From: Streptomyces wedmorensis
GTDB taxonomy: Bacteria > Actinomycetota > Actinomycetes > Streptomycetales > Streptomycetaceae
DNA: 64,000 nucleotides
Direction of reading: 5' to 3'
Assembly (NCBI RefSeq): GCF_000716445.1
Contig: NZ_JNWK01000032.1
Coordinates: forward strand, 1 to 64,000
The number at the start of each line of letters is the position of its first letter. Position 1 is the stretch's first letter. Made by a program: the position numbers and the translations under genes. Below are positions 8,289 to 18,391 of this stretch, piece after piece. The notes under the pieces were generated by a model. That model was not told the origin of the DNA, did not search any database, and saw only the letters and a program-made list of their open reading frames with translations.

Positions 8289-9431
8289 ATGTCCGCACCC
8301 AATAAGTCGTACGACCCGGTTGAGGTCGAGGCACTGAAACCGGAAGAGATCGAGCGCATGCGGGACGAGGCGCTCGCCGCCTTCGCCGCCGCGGGCGACC
8401 TCGACGCGCTCGCGCATGCGAAGACCGCGCACACCGGTGGCACCTCGCCGCTGGCGCTCGCCAACCGGGAGATCGGCGCCCTGCCGCCGCAGGCCAAGGC
8501 CGCCGCCGGAAAGCTCGTGGGCCAGGCCCGCGGCGTCGTCTCCAAGGCGCTCGCCGCCCGCCAGACCGAGCTGGAGGCCGAGCGTGACGCCCGCGTCCTC
8601 GTCGAGGAGGCCGTCGACGTCACCCTGCCGTACGACCGCGTCCCGGCCGGTGCCCGCCACCCGCTGACCACGCTCATGGAGCGCGTCTCCGACGTGTTCG
8701 TCTCCATGGGGTACGAGGTCGCCGAGGGCCCCGAGGTCGAGGCGGAGTGGTTCAACTTCGACGCCCTCAACTTCGTGCCGGACCACCCGGCGCGCCAGAT
8801 GCAGGACACCTTCTTCGTCCAGGGAACCACCCCGGAGGGAACGGGTGTCACCACGGGCGACGAGTCCGGCGTCGTGCTGCGGACCCACACCTCGCCGGTC
8901 CAGGCCCGCACGCTCATCGACCGGGAGCCCCCGGTCTACGTCGTGTGCCCCGGCCGCGTCTACCGCACCGACGAGCTCGACGCCACGCACACTCCGGTCT
9001 TCCACCAGATCGAGCTGCTCGCCGTCGACGAGGGCCTCACCATGGCCGACCTCAAGGGCACCCTCGACCACATGGTCCAGGCGCTCTTCGGCCCGGACAT
9101 GAAGACCCGGCTCCGCCCGAACTTCTTCCCCTTCACCGAGCCGTCCGCCGAGATGGACATGCTCTGCTACGTCTGCCGCGGCGAGTCCGTCGGCAACCCG
9201 GAGCGTCCCTGCCGCACCTGCGGCAGCGAGGGCTGGATCGAGCTCGGCGGCTGCGGCATGGTCAACCCGAAGGTGCTCATCGCCTGCGGCGTCGACCCCG
9301 AGAAGTACAGCGGATTCGCCTTCGGGTTCGGCATCGAGCGGATGCTGATGTTCCGCCACAACGTGGAAGACATGCGAGACATGGTCGAGGGTGACGTCCG
9401 GTTCACCCGGCCGTTCGGGATGGAGATCTGA
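8289..9431 (+). CDS. pheS: Phenylalanine-tRNA ligase alpha subunit
   Basis: Class II aminoacyl-tRNA synthetase catalytic subunit; with PheT it forms an alpha2beta2 enzyme charging tRNA-Phe. The 380 residues show the N-terminal coiled-coil (about 1-100), motif 1 around [10 protein letters not shown], motif 2 [10 protein letters not shown], and motif 3 [28 protein letters not shown] is the conserved Phe-pocket region. The ATG follows GGAAGAG. The stop TGA shares its last A with the pheT start, so the subunits are translationally coupled. A TAGACT box at 8211-8216 is a candidate -10. Confidence 0.98.
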   Translation: MSAPNKSYDPVEVEALKPEEIERMRDEALAAFAAAGDLDALAHAKTAHTGGTSPLALANREIGALPPQAKAAAGKLVGQARGVVSKALAARQTELEAERDARVLVEEAVDVTLPYDRVPAGARHPLTTLMERVSDVFVSMGYEVAEGPEVEAEWFNFDALNFVPDHPARQMQDTFFVQGTTPEGTGVTTGDESGVVLRTHTSPVQARTLIDREPPVYVVCPGRVYRTDELDATHTPVFHQIELLAVDEGLTMADLKGTLDHMVQALFGPDMKTRLRPNFFPFTEPSAEMDMLCYVCRGESVGNPERPCRTCGSEGWIELGGCGMVNPKVLIACGVDPEKYSGFAFGFGIERMLMFRHNVEDMRDMVEGDVRFTRPFGMEI

Positions 9432-11959
9432 TGCGGGTCCCGCTTTCTTGGCTGCGGGAGTACGTCGACCTGCCGGCGACGGAGACCGGCCGCGACGTCC
9501 AGGCCAAGCTCATTTCGGCAGGCCTCGAGGTCGAGGCCGTCGAGCGGCTCGGCGCCGGCCTCTCCGGCCCGCTGGTGGTCGGCAAGGTCCTCACCATCGA
9601 GGAGCTGACGGAGTTCAAGAAGCCCATCCGCTTCTGCACCGTCGACGTCGGCCAGGCCAACGGCACCGGCGAGCCCCAGGAGATCATCTGCGGCGCGCGG
9701 AACTTCGCCGTCGGCGACAAGGTCGTCGTGGCCCTGCCCGGCGCCGTGCTTCCCGGTGACTTCCGGATCGCCGAGCGCAAGACGTACGGCCGGGTCTCCC
9801 GGGGCATGATCTGCTCCGGCGACGAGCTCGGCATGGGCAGCGACGGCACGCACGGCATCATCGTGCTGCCGCCGGAGCACGAGGTCGGCATCGATGCCAC
9901 GGTCCTCCTGGAGCTGTTCGACGAGGTCCTCGACATCGCCGTCACCCCGGACCGCGGCTACTGCCTCTCGATGCGCGGCGTCGCCCGTGAGGCCGCCACC
10001 GCCTACGGCCTGCCGCTGCGCGACCCGGCGCTCCTCGACGTGCCCGCGCCGAACTCGTACGGCTACCCGGTCCAGGTCTCCGACCCGGTCGGCTGCGACC
10101 GCTTCACCGCGCGCACGGTCGTCGGCCTGGCGCCCGAGGCCCGCTCCCCGATCTGGCTGCAGCGCCGCCTCCAGAAGGCCGGCATGCGCCCGATCTCGCT
10201 GGCCGTCGACGTCACCAACTACGTGATGCTGGAGCTCGGCCAGCCGCTGCACGCCTACGACCGCAACCGGCTCGACGGCCCCATCGGGGTCCGCCGCGCC
10301 GAGGCCGGCGAGAAGATCACCACCCTCGACGGCACCGTGCGCGTCCTGGACGCCGCGGACCTGGTCATCACCGACAACCGCGGCCCGATCGGCATCGCCG
10401 GTGTCATGGGCGGCGCCCACACGGAGATCGCCGACCCGGAGACCGACGCGGAGACCGGCTTCGTCACCGGCACCTCCGAGGTCGTCATCGAGTCCGCGCA
10501 CTTCGACCCGATCTCGATCGCGCGCACGGCCCGCCGGCACAAGCTGTCCTCCGAGGCGTCCAAGCGCTTCGAGCGCGGTGTCGACCCGCAGGCCGCCGCC
10601 GCTGCCGCGCAGCGCACCGTCGACCTCCTCGTGCTGCTCGCGGGCGGCACGGCCGAGGCCGGGGTCACCGAGGTCGCGGCCCCGTCCGCGCCCCGGACCA
10701 TCGCCATGCCGGCGAACCACCCGGACAAGGTCGCGGGCGTCGACTACGGTCGCGAGACCGTCGTCCGCCGCCTCCAGGAAGTCGGCTGCGACGTCTACGG
10801 CCAGGACGAGCTCGTCGTCACCGTGCCCTCGTGGCGCCCCGACCTCAGCGAGCCGAACGACCTCGCCGAGGAGGTCATCCGGCTGGAGGGCTACGAGAAC
10901 CTGCCCTCCACGCTGCCGAAGCCCCCGGCCGGCCGCGGCCTCACCGAGCGCCAGCGCACCCACCGCCGTGTGGGCCGCGCCCTGGCCGGCGCCGGCTACG
11001 TCGAGGCGCTGAACTACCCGTTCATCGGCGAGCAGGCGCTCGACCAGCTCGGCCTGGACGCGGACGACGCCCGCCGTCGGGTCGTGACCCTGGTCAACCC
11101 GCTCTCCGACGAGGAGCCCGCGCTCCGTACGACGCTGCTCCCGGGCCTGCTCGGCGCGCTGCGTCGCAACGACAGCCGCGGCAGCCACGACCTGGCGCTC
11201 TTCGAGACCGGTCTGGTCTTCCGGCCCGAGGGGGAGCAGGGCGTCGCCGTCCGGCTGCCCGTCGACCGCCGTCCCACCGACGAGGAGATCGCCGGCGTCA
11301 ACGCCGTGCTGCCCCGGCAGCCGCGTCGCGCCGCCGTCGTCCTCGCCGGCGCGCGCGAGCAGGCCGGCTGGTGGGGCAAGGGCCGCCCGTCCGACTGGGC
11401 GGACGCCGTCGAGGCCGGCCGGACCGTGGCCGCCGAGGCCGGTGTGGAGCTGATCATCAGCGCCGACCAGCACGCCCCGTGGCACCCGGGCCGCTGCGCG
11501 GCCTTCCACGTCGAGGTGAACGGCGAGAAGGTCCTCGTCGGCCACGCCGGCGAGCTCCACCCGCGCGTGGTGAAGGCGTACGGCCTGCCGGCCCGCAGCT
11601 GCGCGATGGAGATCGACCTGGACCTGCTCGAGCAGGCGAACGAAGGCCCGCTGCGGGCTCCCCGCATCTCCGCCTTCCCGGTCGCCACCCAGGACGTCGC
11701 CCTGGTCGTCGCCACCGAGGTCCCGGCCGCCGAGGTCGAGGCCGCGCTGCGCGAGGGGGCGGGTGAACTCCTGGAGTCCATCCGGCTCTTCGACGTGTAC
11801 ACCGGCGACCAGCTGGGCGAGGGCACCAAGTCCCTCGCGTACGCGCTGAAGTTCCGCGCCACGGACCGCACCCTCACGGTCGACGAGGCCAGCGCGGCCC
11901 GCGACGCGGCCGTCGCCCTGGCGTCCGAGCGCACGGGAGCCGTCCTGCGCGGCGCCTGA
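9431..11959 (+). CDS. pheT: Phenylalanine-tRNA ligase beta subunit
   Basis: The 842-residue beta subunit. Domain order: N-terminal strand, EMAP/OB tRNA-binding fold (about 40-150), B3/B4 editing domain that hydrolyses Tyr-tRNA-Phe (about 210-380), B5 domain (about 395-480), catalytic-like domain, and the C-terminal anticodon-binding ferredoxin-like domain (about 740-842). Length is typical. It overlaps pheS by one base and is followed by a strong hairpin terminator, so pheST forms a two-gene operon. Confidence 0.98.
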   Translation: MRVPLSWLREYVDLPATETGRDVQAKLISAGLEVEAVERLGAGLSGPLVVGKVLTIEELTEFKKPIRFCTVDVGQANGTGEPQEIICGARNFAVGDKVVVALPGAVLPGDFRIAERKTYGRVSRGMICSGDELGMGSDGTHGIIVLPPEHEVGIDATVLLELFDEVLDIAVTPDRGYCLSMRGVAREAATAYGLPLRDPALLDVPAPNSYGYPVQVSDPVGCDRFTARTVVGLAPEARSPIWLQRRLQKAGMRPISLAVDVTNYVMLELGQPLHAYDRNRLDGPIGVRRAEAGEKITTLDGTVRVLDAADLVITDNRGPIGIAGVMGGAHTEIADPETDAETGFVTGTSEVVIESAHFDPISIARTARRHKLSSEASKRFERGVDPQAAAAAAQRTVDLLVLLAGGTAEAGVTEVAAPSAPRTIAMPANHPDKVAGVDYGRETVVRRLQEVGCDVYGQDELVVTVPSWRPDLSEPNDLAEEVIRLEGYENLPSTLPKPPAGRGLTERQRTHRRVGRALAGAGYVEALNYPFIGEQALDQLGLDADDARRRVVTLVNPLSDEEPALRTTLLPGLLGALRRNDSRGSHDLALFETGLVFRPEGEQGVAVRLPVDRRPTDEEIAGVNAVLPRQPRRAAVVLAGAREQAGWWGKGRPSDWADAVEAGRTVAAEAGVELIISADQHAPWHPGRCAAFHVEVNGEKVLVGHAGELHPRVVKAYGLPARSCAMEIDLDLLEQANEGPLRAPRISAFPVATQDVALVVATEVPAAEVEAALREGAGELLESIRLFDVYTGDQLGEGTKSLAYALKFRATDRTLTVDEASAARDAAVALASERTGAVLRGA

Positions 11960-11977
11960 CGCGCGAGCACGACACCA

Positions 11978-12015
11978 GGAGGGCCGCCCCGGGAACGCAC
12001 CCGGGGCGGCCCTCC
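11978..12015 (+). terminator. pheST terminator
   Basis: A perfect 16-bp stem (11978-11993 with 12000-12015) with a 6-base loop begins 19 bases after the pheT stop and is followed by a short T-containing tail (GTTTCC). Confidence 0.88.
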
Positions 12016-12256
12016 GCCGTTTCCCCGACGGTCCCCGGTCCGGAACCGGCGCACACCGGAGCGGGTCTCGTCCTGCTGTGCGCGTGGCGGAGCCCTGGCG
12101 AAGGGCGGCGCGCGGGGGGTGCTCACTCCTTCGGGTGAGATCGGCGGCGGGTGTTCCCCGGTGACCCGTACGGTCGGCAGAATCGACGCGGCCACAGGGG
12201 CGGACCTGTGGGCCGCAGGGCCTGAGGGCGCTGTCGGGGCTCGGGAAGGGCCGTGC

Positions 12257-13324
12257 ATGATCCGTACCAGGTCGTTGCTCGCCGATGGCTCCCGGCTCCG
12301 CCGGCTGGCCCCGCTCGCTCTGCCGTCCGCATGGGGTGCGGTGGCTGTGGCATGGAAGTTCGGGTGTCCGCTGGCCCGGCAGCCGGGGCTGCCGATGAGG
12401 ATCGCCACGAGCGTCGTCTTCCTGACCGTGGGTACCGGCCTGGTTCTGGGAATCCAGCGGGGGCTCGCCCGTGAACTGGCCCGGGCGCGGGCCGTCGCGG
12501 CCGCCACCCAGCGCGTGCTGCTGCGGCCGCCGCCGGACCGGCTGGACGGACTGGCGCTGGCCGCGGGGCAGTTGTCGGCCACCCGGGGCGCGTCCGTCGG
12601 CGGCGATCTGTACGAGGCGGTGGCCACGCCCCACGGGATGCGGATCGTCATCGGAGACGTCAGGGGCCACGGCCTCGCGGCGCTCGGCGCGGTGGTGGCG
12701 GTGCTCGGCAGCTTCCGCGAGGCCGCCCATGACGAGCCCGAACTGGGCGGAGTGCTACGGCGGTTGGAGCGTGCCCTCGAACGGCACCTGAGGGAACGGG
12801 CGCGGGACGAGCATCCGGCGCGGGCCGGTTCGGAGCCGCGCCATCCGGCGGCGGAGGAGTTCGTGACGCTGCTGCTCCTGGAGGTCCGGTCCGACGGGCG
12901 GCTGTCCGTGTTCAACTGCGGTCACCCCGGCCCGTACCGCCTCGGCCGGAGGGTCGAGCGGCTCCCGGTCGGGGACCCGCTCCCGCCGCTCGGGGTGCTT
13001 CCGCTGCCCGCCGTCCTCGTGCCGTACACGGCGGCCCGGCTGCTGCCCGGCGAGACGCTGGTCCTGCACACCGACGGTGCCGAGGAGGCCCGTGACCGGC
13101 GGGGGCGGTTCTTCGCGCTCGACGCCGCCCTGGCCGGGGCGGCCGCCGAGTCACCCGCGGCCCTGGTCCGCCGGGTCCACGCGGCGCTGCTGCACCACAC
13201 GGGCGGCCGGCTCGCGGACGACGTGGCGCTGCTCGTCGTGCGCAACGACCGTGTCCGGGTGCCGGCGCAGCCCGCCGAACCCGGGCTGCGCCGCTCCCGG
13301 CCCACGCCCTCCTCCCACTGTTGA
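12257..13324 (+). CDS. SpoIIE-type PP2C protein serine phosphatase, membrane-linked
   Basis: A 355-residue phosphatase that would dephosphorylate a serine phosphoprotein, in Streptomyces usually an anti-sigma-factor antagonist. Two hydrophobic stretches near the N-terminus (about residues 15-38 and 48-70) suggest a membrane hairpin. The PP2C/SpoIIE core carries metal ligands in VGGDLYE and IGDVRGHG, a FNCGHPGPY motif, LVLHTDGAEEARD and LADDVALLVV. ATG 12257 was chosen because GGAAGGG precedes it and the hydrophobic N-terminus follows; an upstream GTG/CTC-region extension lacks family character. No partner antagonist is adjacent. Confidence 0.88.
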   Translation: MIRTRSLLADGSRLRRLAPLALPSAWGAVAVAWKFGCPLARQPGLPMRIATSVVFLTVGTGLVLGIQRGLARELARARAVAAATQRVLLRPPPDRLDGLALAAGQLSATRGASVGGDLYEAVATPHGMRIVIGDVRGHGLAALGAVVAVLGSFREAAHDEPELGGVLRRLERALERHLRERARDEHPARAGSEPRHPAAEEFVTLLLLEVRSDGRLSVFNCGHPGPYRLGRRVERLPVGDPLPPLGVLPLPAVLVPYTAARLLPGETLVLHTDGAEEARDRRGRFFALDAALAGAAAESPAALVRRVHAALLHHTGGRLADDVALLVVRNDRVRVPAQPAEPGLRRSRPTPSSHC

Positions 13325-13675
13325 GCGGAGGCCGTGGGGCCGGCGCCGCCCGCCCCGCCACGGAGTGTCGGGCAGATCAGCGGGGCGGGCGACGCGGACC
13401 GGGCGGCCGCACTGTTCGAGGGGGAGCCGGCGGCCCGGTCTTCGCCTTGCGGCGAGAAGCACAGTCAACCGGGGGCGGGGCGGGCGCGGCAGAGTACGCG
13501 GACCGGTGGAACGGGTACTTCGTTCACACCCCGTGCGAAACCGGGCCGTTCGACGTCGACCCGGCCTAAGTCGGCTCATACGAAAACAGCCCGTACGGCG
13601 TGGACCCGTATGAATTCGGCCACCTGCGGGACCCGCCCGGCCCTAGGGTGTCTGCACCGAGTCACCGGAGGGGCC
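13325..13675. other. 351-bp intergenic region with degenerate tandem repeat
   Basis: Nothing convincingly coding. The region after about 13490 is less GC-rich than its surroundings. A degenerate direct repeat of about 44 bases lies at 13545-13635: TGCGAAACCGGGCCGTTCGA in the first copy aligns with TACGAAAACAGCCCGTACGG in the second, and both continue CGTNGACCCG and AANTCGGC. A -10-like TAGGGT occurs at 13644-13649 just before the XRE/TPR regulator, so the repeats are placed where an upstream operator would sit. Confidence 0.5.
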
Positions 13676-15019
13676 ATGCAGCCCAACACCCTGCTCGACG
13701 CCCTGCTGGACGAGGCGGGCGTCTCCCATGCCGGCCTCGCCGCCCGGGTGAACCGGGCCGGCCGGGCCAGGGGTCTCGCCCTGCGCTACGAACACACCGC
13801 CGTGGCCCGCTGGTTGAAGGGCCAGCGGCCGCGAGGTCAGGTGCCCGACCTGCTCTGCGAGGTGCTCGCCGCCCGGCTGCACCGGCAGGTGACCCTGGAC
13901 GACATCGGCCTGGGGGTGCCGGGCGGACCGCCCCCGGCGCTCGGCGCGCCGCTCTCCGGCTTCGTGGAGCGGGCGCCCGCCCTGTGGCGCTCCGACGAGC
14001 AGCGGCGGCCGCACACGCTCGGAGCGCAGGCCGTCACCGGCACGCCCGCGGTGATGCCGGTGTGGGAGTGGGAGAACCCTCCGGAGGACGCCGACGTGTC
14101 CCGCGTGGGGCGGGGGACGAGCGTGTCGGCGGCCGACATCTCGGTGCTGAGCGCGGCCCGTTCGCACTACGAGCAGATGTACCGCAGGGCCGGTGGCATC
14201 GCGACCCGGGCCCGGATCGTCGGCTTCCTCACCACCGAGACCGCCCCGCTGCTCAGGGGCGCGTACAGCGATGCCCTCGGCCGGCAGCTGCACCGGGCCA
14301 CCGGGGGCCTGGTCGCGGTGGCCGGAATCTGTGCGTACGACGCCGACGCGCACGGTCTCGCCCAGCGCTACTTCCACCAGGCCCTGCGGCTCGCGAAGGC
14401 CAGCGGGGACCGGGGCCTCGGCGCCTATGTGATCGCGCTGCTCGTCAACCAGGCGCTGTTCATGGCGGAGTACCGGCAGGCGGTGGCGTTCGCCGAGGCG
14501 GCGCTGCGGGCCGCGGGCCGGCAGATCACCCCCGCGCTCGCCGCCGATCTGACGGCGATGCAGGCGAAGGCGTACGCCCACCTCGGCGACGGGACGGCCG
14601 CGCTCGCCTGCATCCGGCGGGCCGAGGCGGCGGCGGACCGGATCAGCCCGGGGGAGGAGCCGGCGGAGACGGGCTACGTCCAGCCGGGGTTCGTCAACGT
14701 CCAGGTCGCCGAGGCCCTGCTCCGTCTGGGGGATCTCCCGGCGGCGCACGAGCACGCCTCGGCGGCGGTCGGCACTCCTTCGCACGACCGGGGCCGGGTG
14801 CACCGGCTCGCCATGCTGTGTCAGATCGAGCTGCGGCAAGGGGAGGCGGACGGGGCCGCGCGCATCGCGGTCGAGATGACGGAGCGGGCGCGGGGGATGG
14901 AGTCGCGGCGGCTCCGGGACCGGCTGCGCGAGGTGCGGGAGCACCTCCTGGCGAGCGGCGGGCATGACGCCCGGGAGGCGGCGGCGTTGATCGAGGGGGC
15001 TCTGCGCGTTCCCCTGTGA
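13676..15019 (+). CDS. XRE-like/TPR transcriptional regulator
   Basis: A 447-residue cytoplasmic protein. The N-terminal helix-turn-helix-like region (about residues 1-85) contains LDEAGVSHAGLAARVN and HTAVARWLKGQRPRG, followed by a linker and an all-helical TPR-like C-terminal half (about 160-440) with repeated ALRLAKASGDRGLGAY- and AVAFAEAALRAAG-type helices. This architecture is found in Streptomyces developmental regulators (NsdA-type); exact orthology is not claimed. The ATG at 13676 follows GGAGGGG. The Nudix gene follows after 62 bases on the same strand and may be co-transcribed. A degenerate tandem repeat lies directly upstream and could be its operator. Confidence 0.8.
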   Translation: MQPNTLLDALLDEAGVSHAGLAARVNRAGRARGLALRYEHTAVARWLKGQRPRGQVPDLLCEVLAARLHRQVTLDDIGLGVPGGPPPALGAPLSGFVERAPALWRSDEQRRPHTLGAQAVTGTPAVMPVWEWENPPEDADVSRVGRGTSVSAADISVLSAARSHYEQMYRRAGGIATRARIVGFLTTETAPLLRGAYSDALGRQLHRATGGLVAVAGICAYDADAHGLAQRYFHQALRLAKASGDRGLGAYVIALLVNQALFMAEYRQAVAFAEAALRAAGRQITPALAADLTAMQAKAYAHLGDGTAALACIRRAEAAADRISPGEEPAETGYVQPGFVNVQVAEALLRLGDLPAAHEHASAAVGTPSHDRGRVHRLAMLCQIELRQGEADGAARIAVEMTERARGMESRRLRDRLREVREHLLASGGHDAREAAALIEGALRVPL

Positions 15020-15081
15020 GCCTGCAACTGCTGCGATATTGCCACCAAACGAGCACCGACCAGTCGGAAGGTGGCAAGAAC

Positions 15082-15612
15082 GTGCAGTGGACGAAACTGA
15101 GCGAACGCTCGGTGTATGAGAATCGCTGGTTCCAGGTGAACCTCGCGGACGTCGAACTCCCGGACGGCCGCCACCTCGACCACTATCTGATCCGGCTCCG
15201 TCCGGTCGCCGTCGCGACCGCGGTCAACGACGCGGACGAAGTCCTGATGCTCTGGCGCCACCGCTTCATCACCGACAGCTGGGGCTGGGAGCTGGCCGCC
15301 GGCGTCGTCGAGGACGGCGAGGACATCGAGGCCGCCGCCGCCCGCGAGATGGAGGAGGAGACCGGCTGGCGGCCGGGGCCGCTGCGCCACCTCCTCACCG
15401 TCGAGCCCTCCAACGGCCTCAGCGACGCCCGCCACCACCTCTACTGGGCGGAGCGGGCCACCTACACCGGACCGCCCGAGGACGCGTTCGAGTCCTCGCG
15501 GCGGGCCTGGGTCCCGCTGAAGCAGATACCCGACATGATCACGCGGGGCGAGATACCGGCCGCCAACATGGCCGCCGGGCTGCTGATGCTCCACCACCTG
15601 CGCCTCGGCTGA
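15082..15612 (+). CDS. Nudix hydrolase
   Basis: A 176-residue cytoplasmic pyrophosphohydrolase resembling ADP-ribose/nucleoside-diphosphate-sugar Nudix enzymes. The Nudix box is perfect at about residues 74-96: G-x5-E-x7-REMEEETGW, giving the Mg-binding glutamates. The GTG start at 15082 was chosen because GGAAGGTGG precedes it and the conserved fold begins right after; the frame is open upstream but that part has no family character. It follows the XRE/TPR regulator by 62 bases, and a bidirectional terminator separates it from the convergent dehydrogenase gene. Substrate is unknown. Confidence 0.92.
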   Translation: MQWTKLSERSVYENRWFQVNLADVELPDGRHLDHYLIRLRPVAVATAVNDADEVLMLWRHRFITDSWGWELAAGVVEDGEDIEAAAAREMEEETGWRPGPLRHLLTVEPSNGLSDARHHLYWAERATYTGPPEDAFESSRRAWVPLKQIPDMITRGEIPAANMAAGLLMLHHLRLG

Positions 15613-15638
15613 GCCTTTCCGAGGGGCCGGACAAAAGG

Positions 15639-15678
15639 CCGGACGGCCCGTACCTGTGCGGGTGTACGGGCCGTCCGG
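15639..15678. terminator. Bidirectional terminator
   Basis: A perfect 15-bp stem (15639-15653 with 15664-15678) lies between the convergent Nudix and dehydrogenase genes and can serve both. Confidence 0.85.
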
Positions 15679-15693
15679 TGTTCGGGGGAGCGG

Positions 15694-16557
15694 TCAGGCG
15701 GAGTACGGGTAGAAGCCCGAGCCCGTCTTCCGGCCGAGCCGGCCCGCGTCCACCATGCGCTGGAGCAGCGGGGGAGCGGCGTACAGCGGCTCCTTGAACT
15801 CGGAGTACATGGAGTCGGCGATCGACGCGATCGTGTCCAGGCCGATCAGGTCGGACAGCTTCAGCGGGCCCATCGGGTGGGCGCAGCCGAACTCCATGCC
15901 GTTGTCGATGTCCTCGCGGCTCGCGATGCCCGACTCGAACATGCGGATCGCGGAGAGCAGGTACGGAACGAGGAGCGCGTTGACCACGAAGCCCGATCGG
16001 TCCTGCGCGCGGATCGCGTGCTTGCCGAGCGCCTTCTCCGCGAAGGCCTGGGCGCGGCTGATCGTGCCCTCGGAGGTGGTGAGGGCCGGGATCAGCTCGA
16101 CGAGCTTCTGCACCGGGGCCGGGTTGAAGAAGTGGATGCCGATGACCTGGTCGGGGCGGGAGGTCGCCACGGCCAGCTTCACCAGCGGGATGGAGGAGGT
16201 GTTCGAGGCCAGGATGGCGTCCGGCCGGGTCATCACCTGGTCGAGAACCTGGAAGATCTCGGTCTTGACCTGCTCGTTCTCGACGACCGCCTCGATGACG
16301 AGGTCGCGGTCGGCGAACTCGCCCAGGTCGGTGGTGAAGCTGAGACGGGCGAGCGTCGCGTCCCGCTCCTCCTCGCTGATCTTGCCGCGTTCGGCGGCCT
16401 TGTTCAGCGAGTTGTAGAGCCGGGTGCGGCCGATCTCCAGCGCCTCGCCGGTGGTCTCGGCGACCTTCACCTCGAGCCCGCTCCGGGCACACACCTCTGC
16501 GATGCCTGCGCCCATCTGGCCGCAGCCCACCACTCCGACGCGCTCAATGTCGGCCAT
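15694..16557 (-). CDS. 3-hydroxybutyryl-CoA dehydrogenase (FadB2/HbdA type)
   Basis: A 287-residue NAD(P)-dependent enzyme oxidising or forming 3-hydroxyacyl-CoA, used in fatty acid or butyryl-CoA/polyhydroxybutyrate metabolism. The N-terminal Rossmann motif is GVVGCGQMGAGIAE. The catalytic region contains SNTSSIPL and the His in GIHFFNPAP, with a Glu in LVELIP. The C-terminal dimer domain has GPLKLSDLIGLD and GRLGRKTGSGFYPY. I chose ATG 16557 because GAGGTG lies 9 bases before it; a GTG four codons upstream (16569) is the alternative. It is a stand-alone gene, divergent from the GH10-like gene. Confidence 0.93.
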   Translation of the reverse strand: MADIERVGVVGCGQMGAGIAEVCARSGLEVKVAETTGEALEIGRTRLYNSLNKAAERGKISEEERDATLARLSFTTDLGEFADRDLVIEAVVENEQVKTEIFQVLDQVMTRPDAILASNTSSIPLVKLAVATSRPDQVIGIHFFNPAPVQKLVELIPALTTSEGTISRAQAFAEKALGKHAIRAQDRSGFVVNALLVPYLLSAIRMFESGIASREDIDNGMEFGCAHPMGPLKLSDLIGLDTIASIADSMYSEFKEPLYAAPPLLQRMVDAGRLGRKTGSGFYPYSA

Positions 16558-16729
16558 GGAGTCCGTCACCTCGTGCCTTTCGCTCTTCTCCGGCGGCGGG
16601 GGCCCGTGTGATTCCGGGTGCGTCCGCCTCTACCCCCACGACGTTACCGCTCATTAACCGATGATCGATCGTCCGGGGCGGGCATGCTGTCCGGGTGCGT
16701 GTGACGTATCCGACAGAGGAGGGGTACAA

Positions 16730-18019
16730 GTGCCGCCTATCGGCAGAAGAGGGTTCGTGGCCGGCGCCACCGGGACCGCGCTCGCCGTGACGGGAACGAC
16801 AGGGGCGACGCCGACCGCGGCGTCCTCGGCGGCCGCCGAGCACGAGACGGCCGGCTCCGCGTCGCCGGAGCGGCGGAGACCGCACCGCCGCCGGGAGTTC
16901 CGCGGCATGTGGGTGGCGACGGTCGCCAACCGCGACTGGCCCTCGCGTGCCGGGCTGACCGCCGAGGCGCAGCGCGCGGAACTCCTCGCGCACCTCGACA
17001 CGGCCGTCGCGCGCCGCCTCAACACCGTCGTGCTCCAGGTCAGACCGACCGCCGACGCGCTGTGGCCCTCGCCGTACGAGCCGTGGGCGCAGTGCCTCAC
17101 CGGTACGCAGGGTCGCGATCCCGGCTGGGACCCGCTGGGCACGGCCGTCGCCGGGGCCCACGCGCGGGGCCTCGAACTGCACGCCTGGTTCAACCCGTAC
17201 CGGGTGGCGAACCACACCGACCCCGCCCGGCTCGTCGCGGACCACCCGGCCCGGCTCCACCCGGAGTGGGTGCTGCCGTACGGCGGGAAGCTGTACTACA
17301 ACCCGGGCCTGCCCGAAGTGAGGGACTTCGTCCAGGACGCGATGCTGGACGCGGTCCGCCGGTACGACATCGACGCCGTGCACTGGGACGACTACTTCTA
17401 CCCGTACCCGGTGGCCGGGCAGGTCTTCGCCGACGACGACGCGTACGCGCGCCATGGCGGCGACTTCCCCGACAAGGCCTCCTGGCGGCGGAACAACATC
17501 GACCTGCTGGTCTCCGGGATGTCCGCCCGGATCAAGGACCTCAAGAGGCACGTGGCCTTCGGGATCAGTCCCTTCGGGGTCTGGCGGAACGCCGCCACGG
17601 ACCCGGAGGGCTCGGACACCCGGGCCGGCGTCCAGACGTACGACGACCTGTACGCCGACACCCGCAAATGGGTCCGGGAGGGCTGGCTCGACCACGTGGT
17701 GCCGCAGCTCTACTGGAACATCGGCCTGCCCGCCGCCGACTACGCCAAGCTGCTGCCCTGGTGGGACGCGGTGGTACGCGGGACCGGCGTCGGTCTGTAC
17801 ATCGGCGAGGCGCTGTACAAGGCGGGCGACCCGGCCCAGCCCGCCGCGTGGCAGGACCCGGAGGAGCTGTCACGTCACCTCGCGCTCGCCGCCACCTACC
17901 CGCAGGTCGGCGGGCACTGCTTCTTCGCGGCGAAGGAGGTCACGACGGACCGGATCGGGGCGATGGCCGCCGTGGTGGCCGATCACTACCCGACCAGGGT
18001 CCGTCCGCCGAAGGCGTGA
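16730..18019 (+). CDS. Secreted GH10-like (DUF187/GHL10) glycoside hydrolase
   Basis: A 429-residue exported protein of the family-10-like glycosylhydrolase group (PF02638 type), thought to act on peptidoglycan-like or other polysaccharides; the actual substrate is unknown. The N-terminus GRRGFVAGATGTALAV has the twin-arginine look of a Tat signal. The catalytic domain starts at about residue 57 (RGMWVATVANRDWPS) and contains LQVRPTADALWPS, HAWFNPYRV, KLYYNPGLPEVRDF and AVHWDDYFYP. The GTG at 16730 follows GAGGAGGGG. It is monocistronic; the DUF1918 gene converges on it with a 4-base gap. Confidence 0.85.
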   Translation: MPPIGRRGFVAGATGTALAVTGTTGATPTAASSAAAEHETAGSASPERRRPHRRREFRGMWVATVANRDWPSRAGLTAEAQRAELLAHLDTAVARRLNTVVLQVRPTADALWPSPYEPWAQCLTGTQGRDPGWDPLGTAVAGAHARGLELHAWFNPYRVANHTDPARLVADHPARLHPEWVLPYGGKLYYNPGLPEVRDFVQDAMLDAVRRYDIDAVHWDDYFYPYPVAGQVFADDDAYARHGGDFPDKASWRRNNIDLLVSGMSARIKDLKRHVAFGISPFGVWRNAATDPEGSDTRAGVQTYDDLYADTRKWVREGWLDHVVPQLYWNIGLPAADYAKLLPWWDAVVRGTGVGLYIGEALYKAGDPAQPAAWQDPEELSRHLALAATYPQVGGHCFFAAKEVTTDRIGAMAAVVADHYPTRVRPPKA

Positions 18020-18023
18020 GGGC

Positions 18024-18227
18024 TCAGCGGGCCCCTTCCTCCGGGTGATGACGTACGACGGTGTCGGGGCCCGGCGACATCAGGGCCTCGTGCCCGTCGT
18101 CGTCGAACTTCACTCGGTACGGGGGAGTGCCGTTCTCCCCCAGTACCTGAAGGACCTCGGCCGTACGGTCGTGGTGACCGACGGTCCGACCGTGCACCAG
18201 CAGTTTGTCGCCCACACTCGCCTGCAT
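18024..18227 (-). CDS. DUF1918 domain protein
   Basis: A 67-residue protein with an SH3-like beta fold predicted for the DUF1918 family: MQASVGDKLLVHGRTVG at the start, then HDRTAEVLQVLGENGTPPYRV and SPGPDTVV. Its role is not known; it is common in actinobacteria. The ATG at 18227 is supported by a strong ribosome site GAGGAGGT eight bases upstream. The upstream extension in frame has no conserved character. It converges on the GH10-like gene. Confidence 0.88.
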   Translation of the reverse strand: MQASVGDKLLVHGRTVGHHDRTAEVLQVLGENGTPPYRVKFDDDGHEALMSPGPDTVVRHHPEEGAR

Positions 18228-18391
18228 CGGGGTGACCTCCTCGCGACCGGGCTTGACCTGGTTGGGCCGTATATCTGACATTGTGGCCCGCTTCACCCTG
18301 ATGCGTCATGTGGGCTCCTCGCGGTCCGCCGTCCTTCGTGCCGTGCCGGCCCCTCGTGACGCGCCACGCGAGCCCCGCCCGACGCTTCGGG

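Noticed and set aside
9167..12730. Long minus-strand frame opposite pheS-pheT
   Set aside because: Antisense to complete PheS/PheT domains; no family character.
13321..13569. Possible 82-codon ORF from TTG after the phosphatase
   Set aside because: The N-terminal part has no protein character and no ribosome site; the interesting part is better described as a degenerate DNA repeat.
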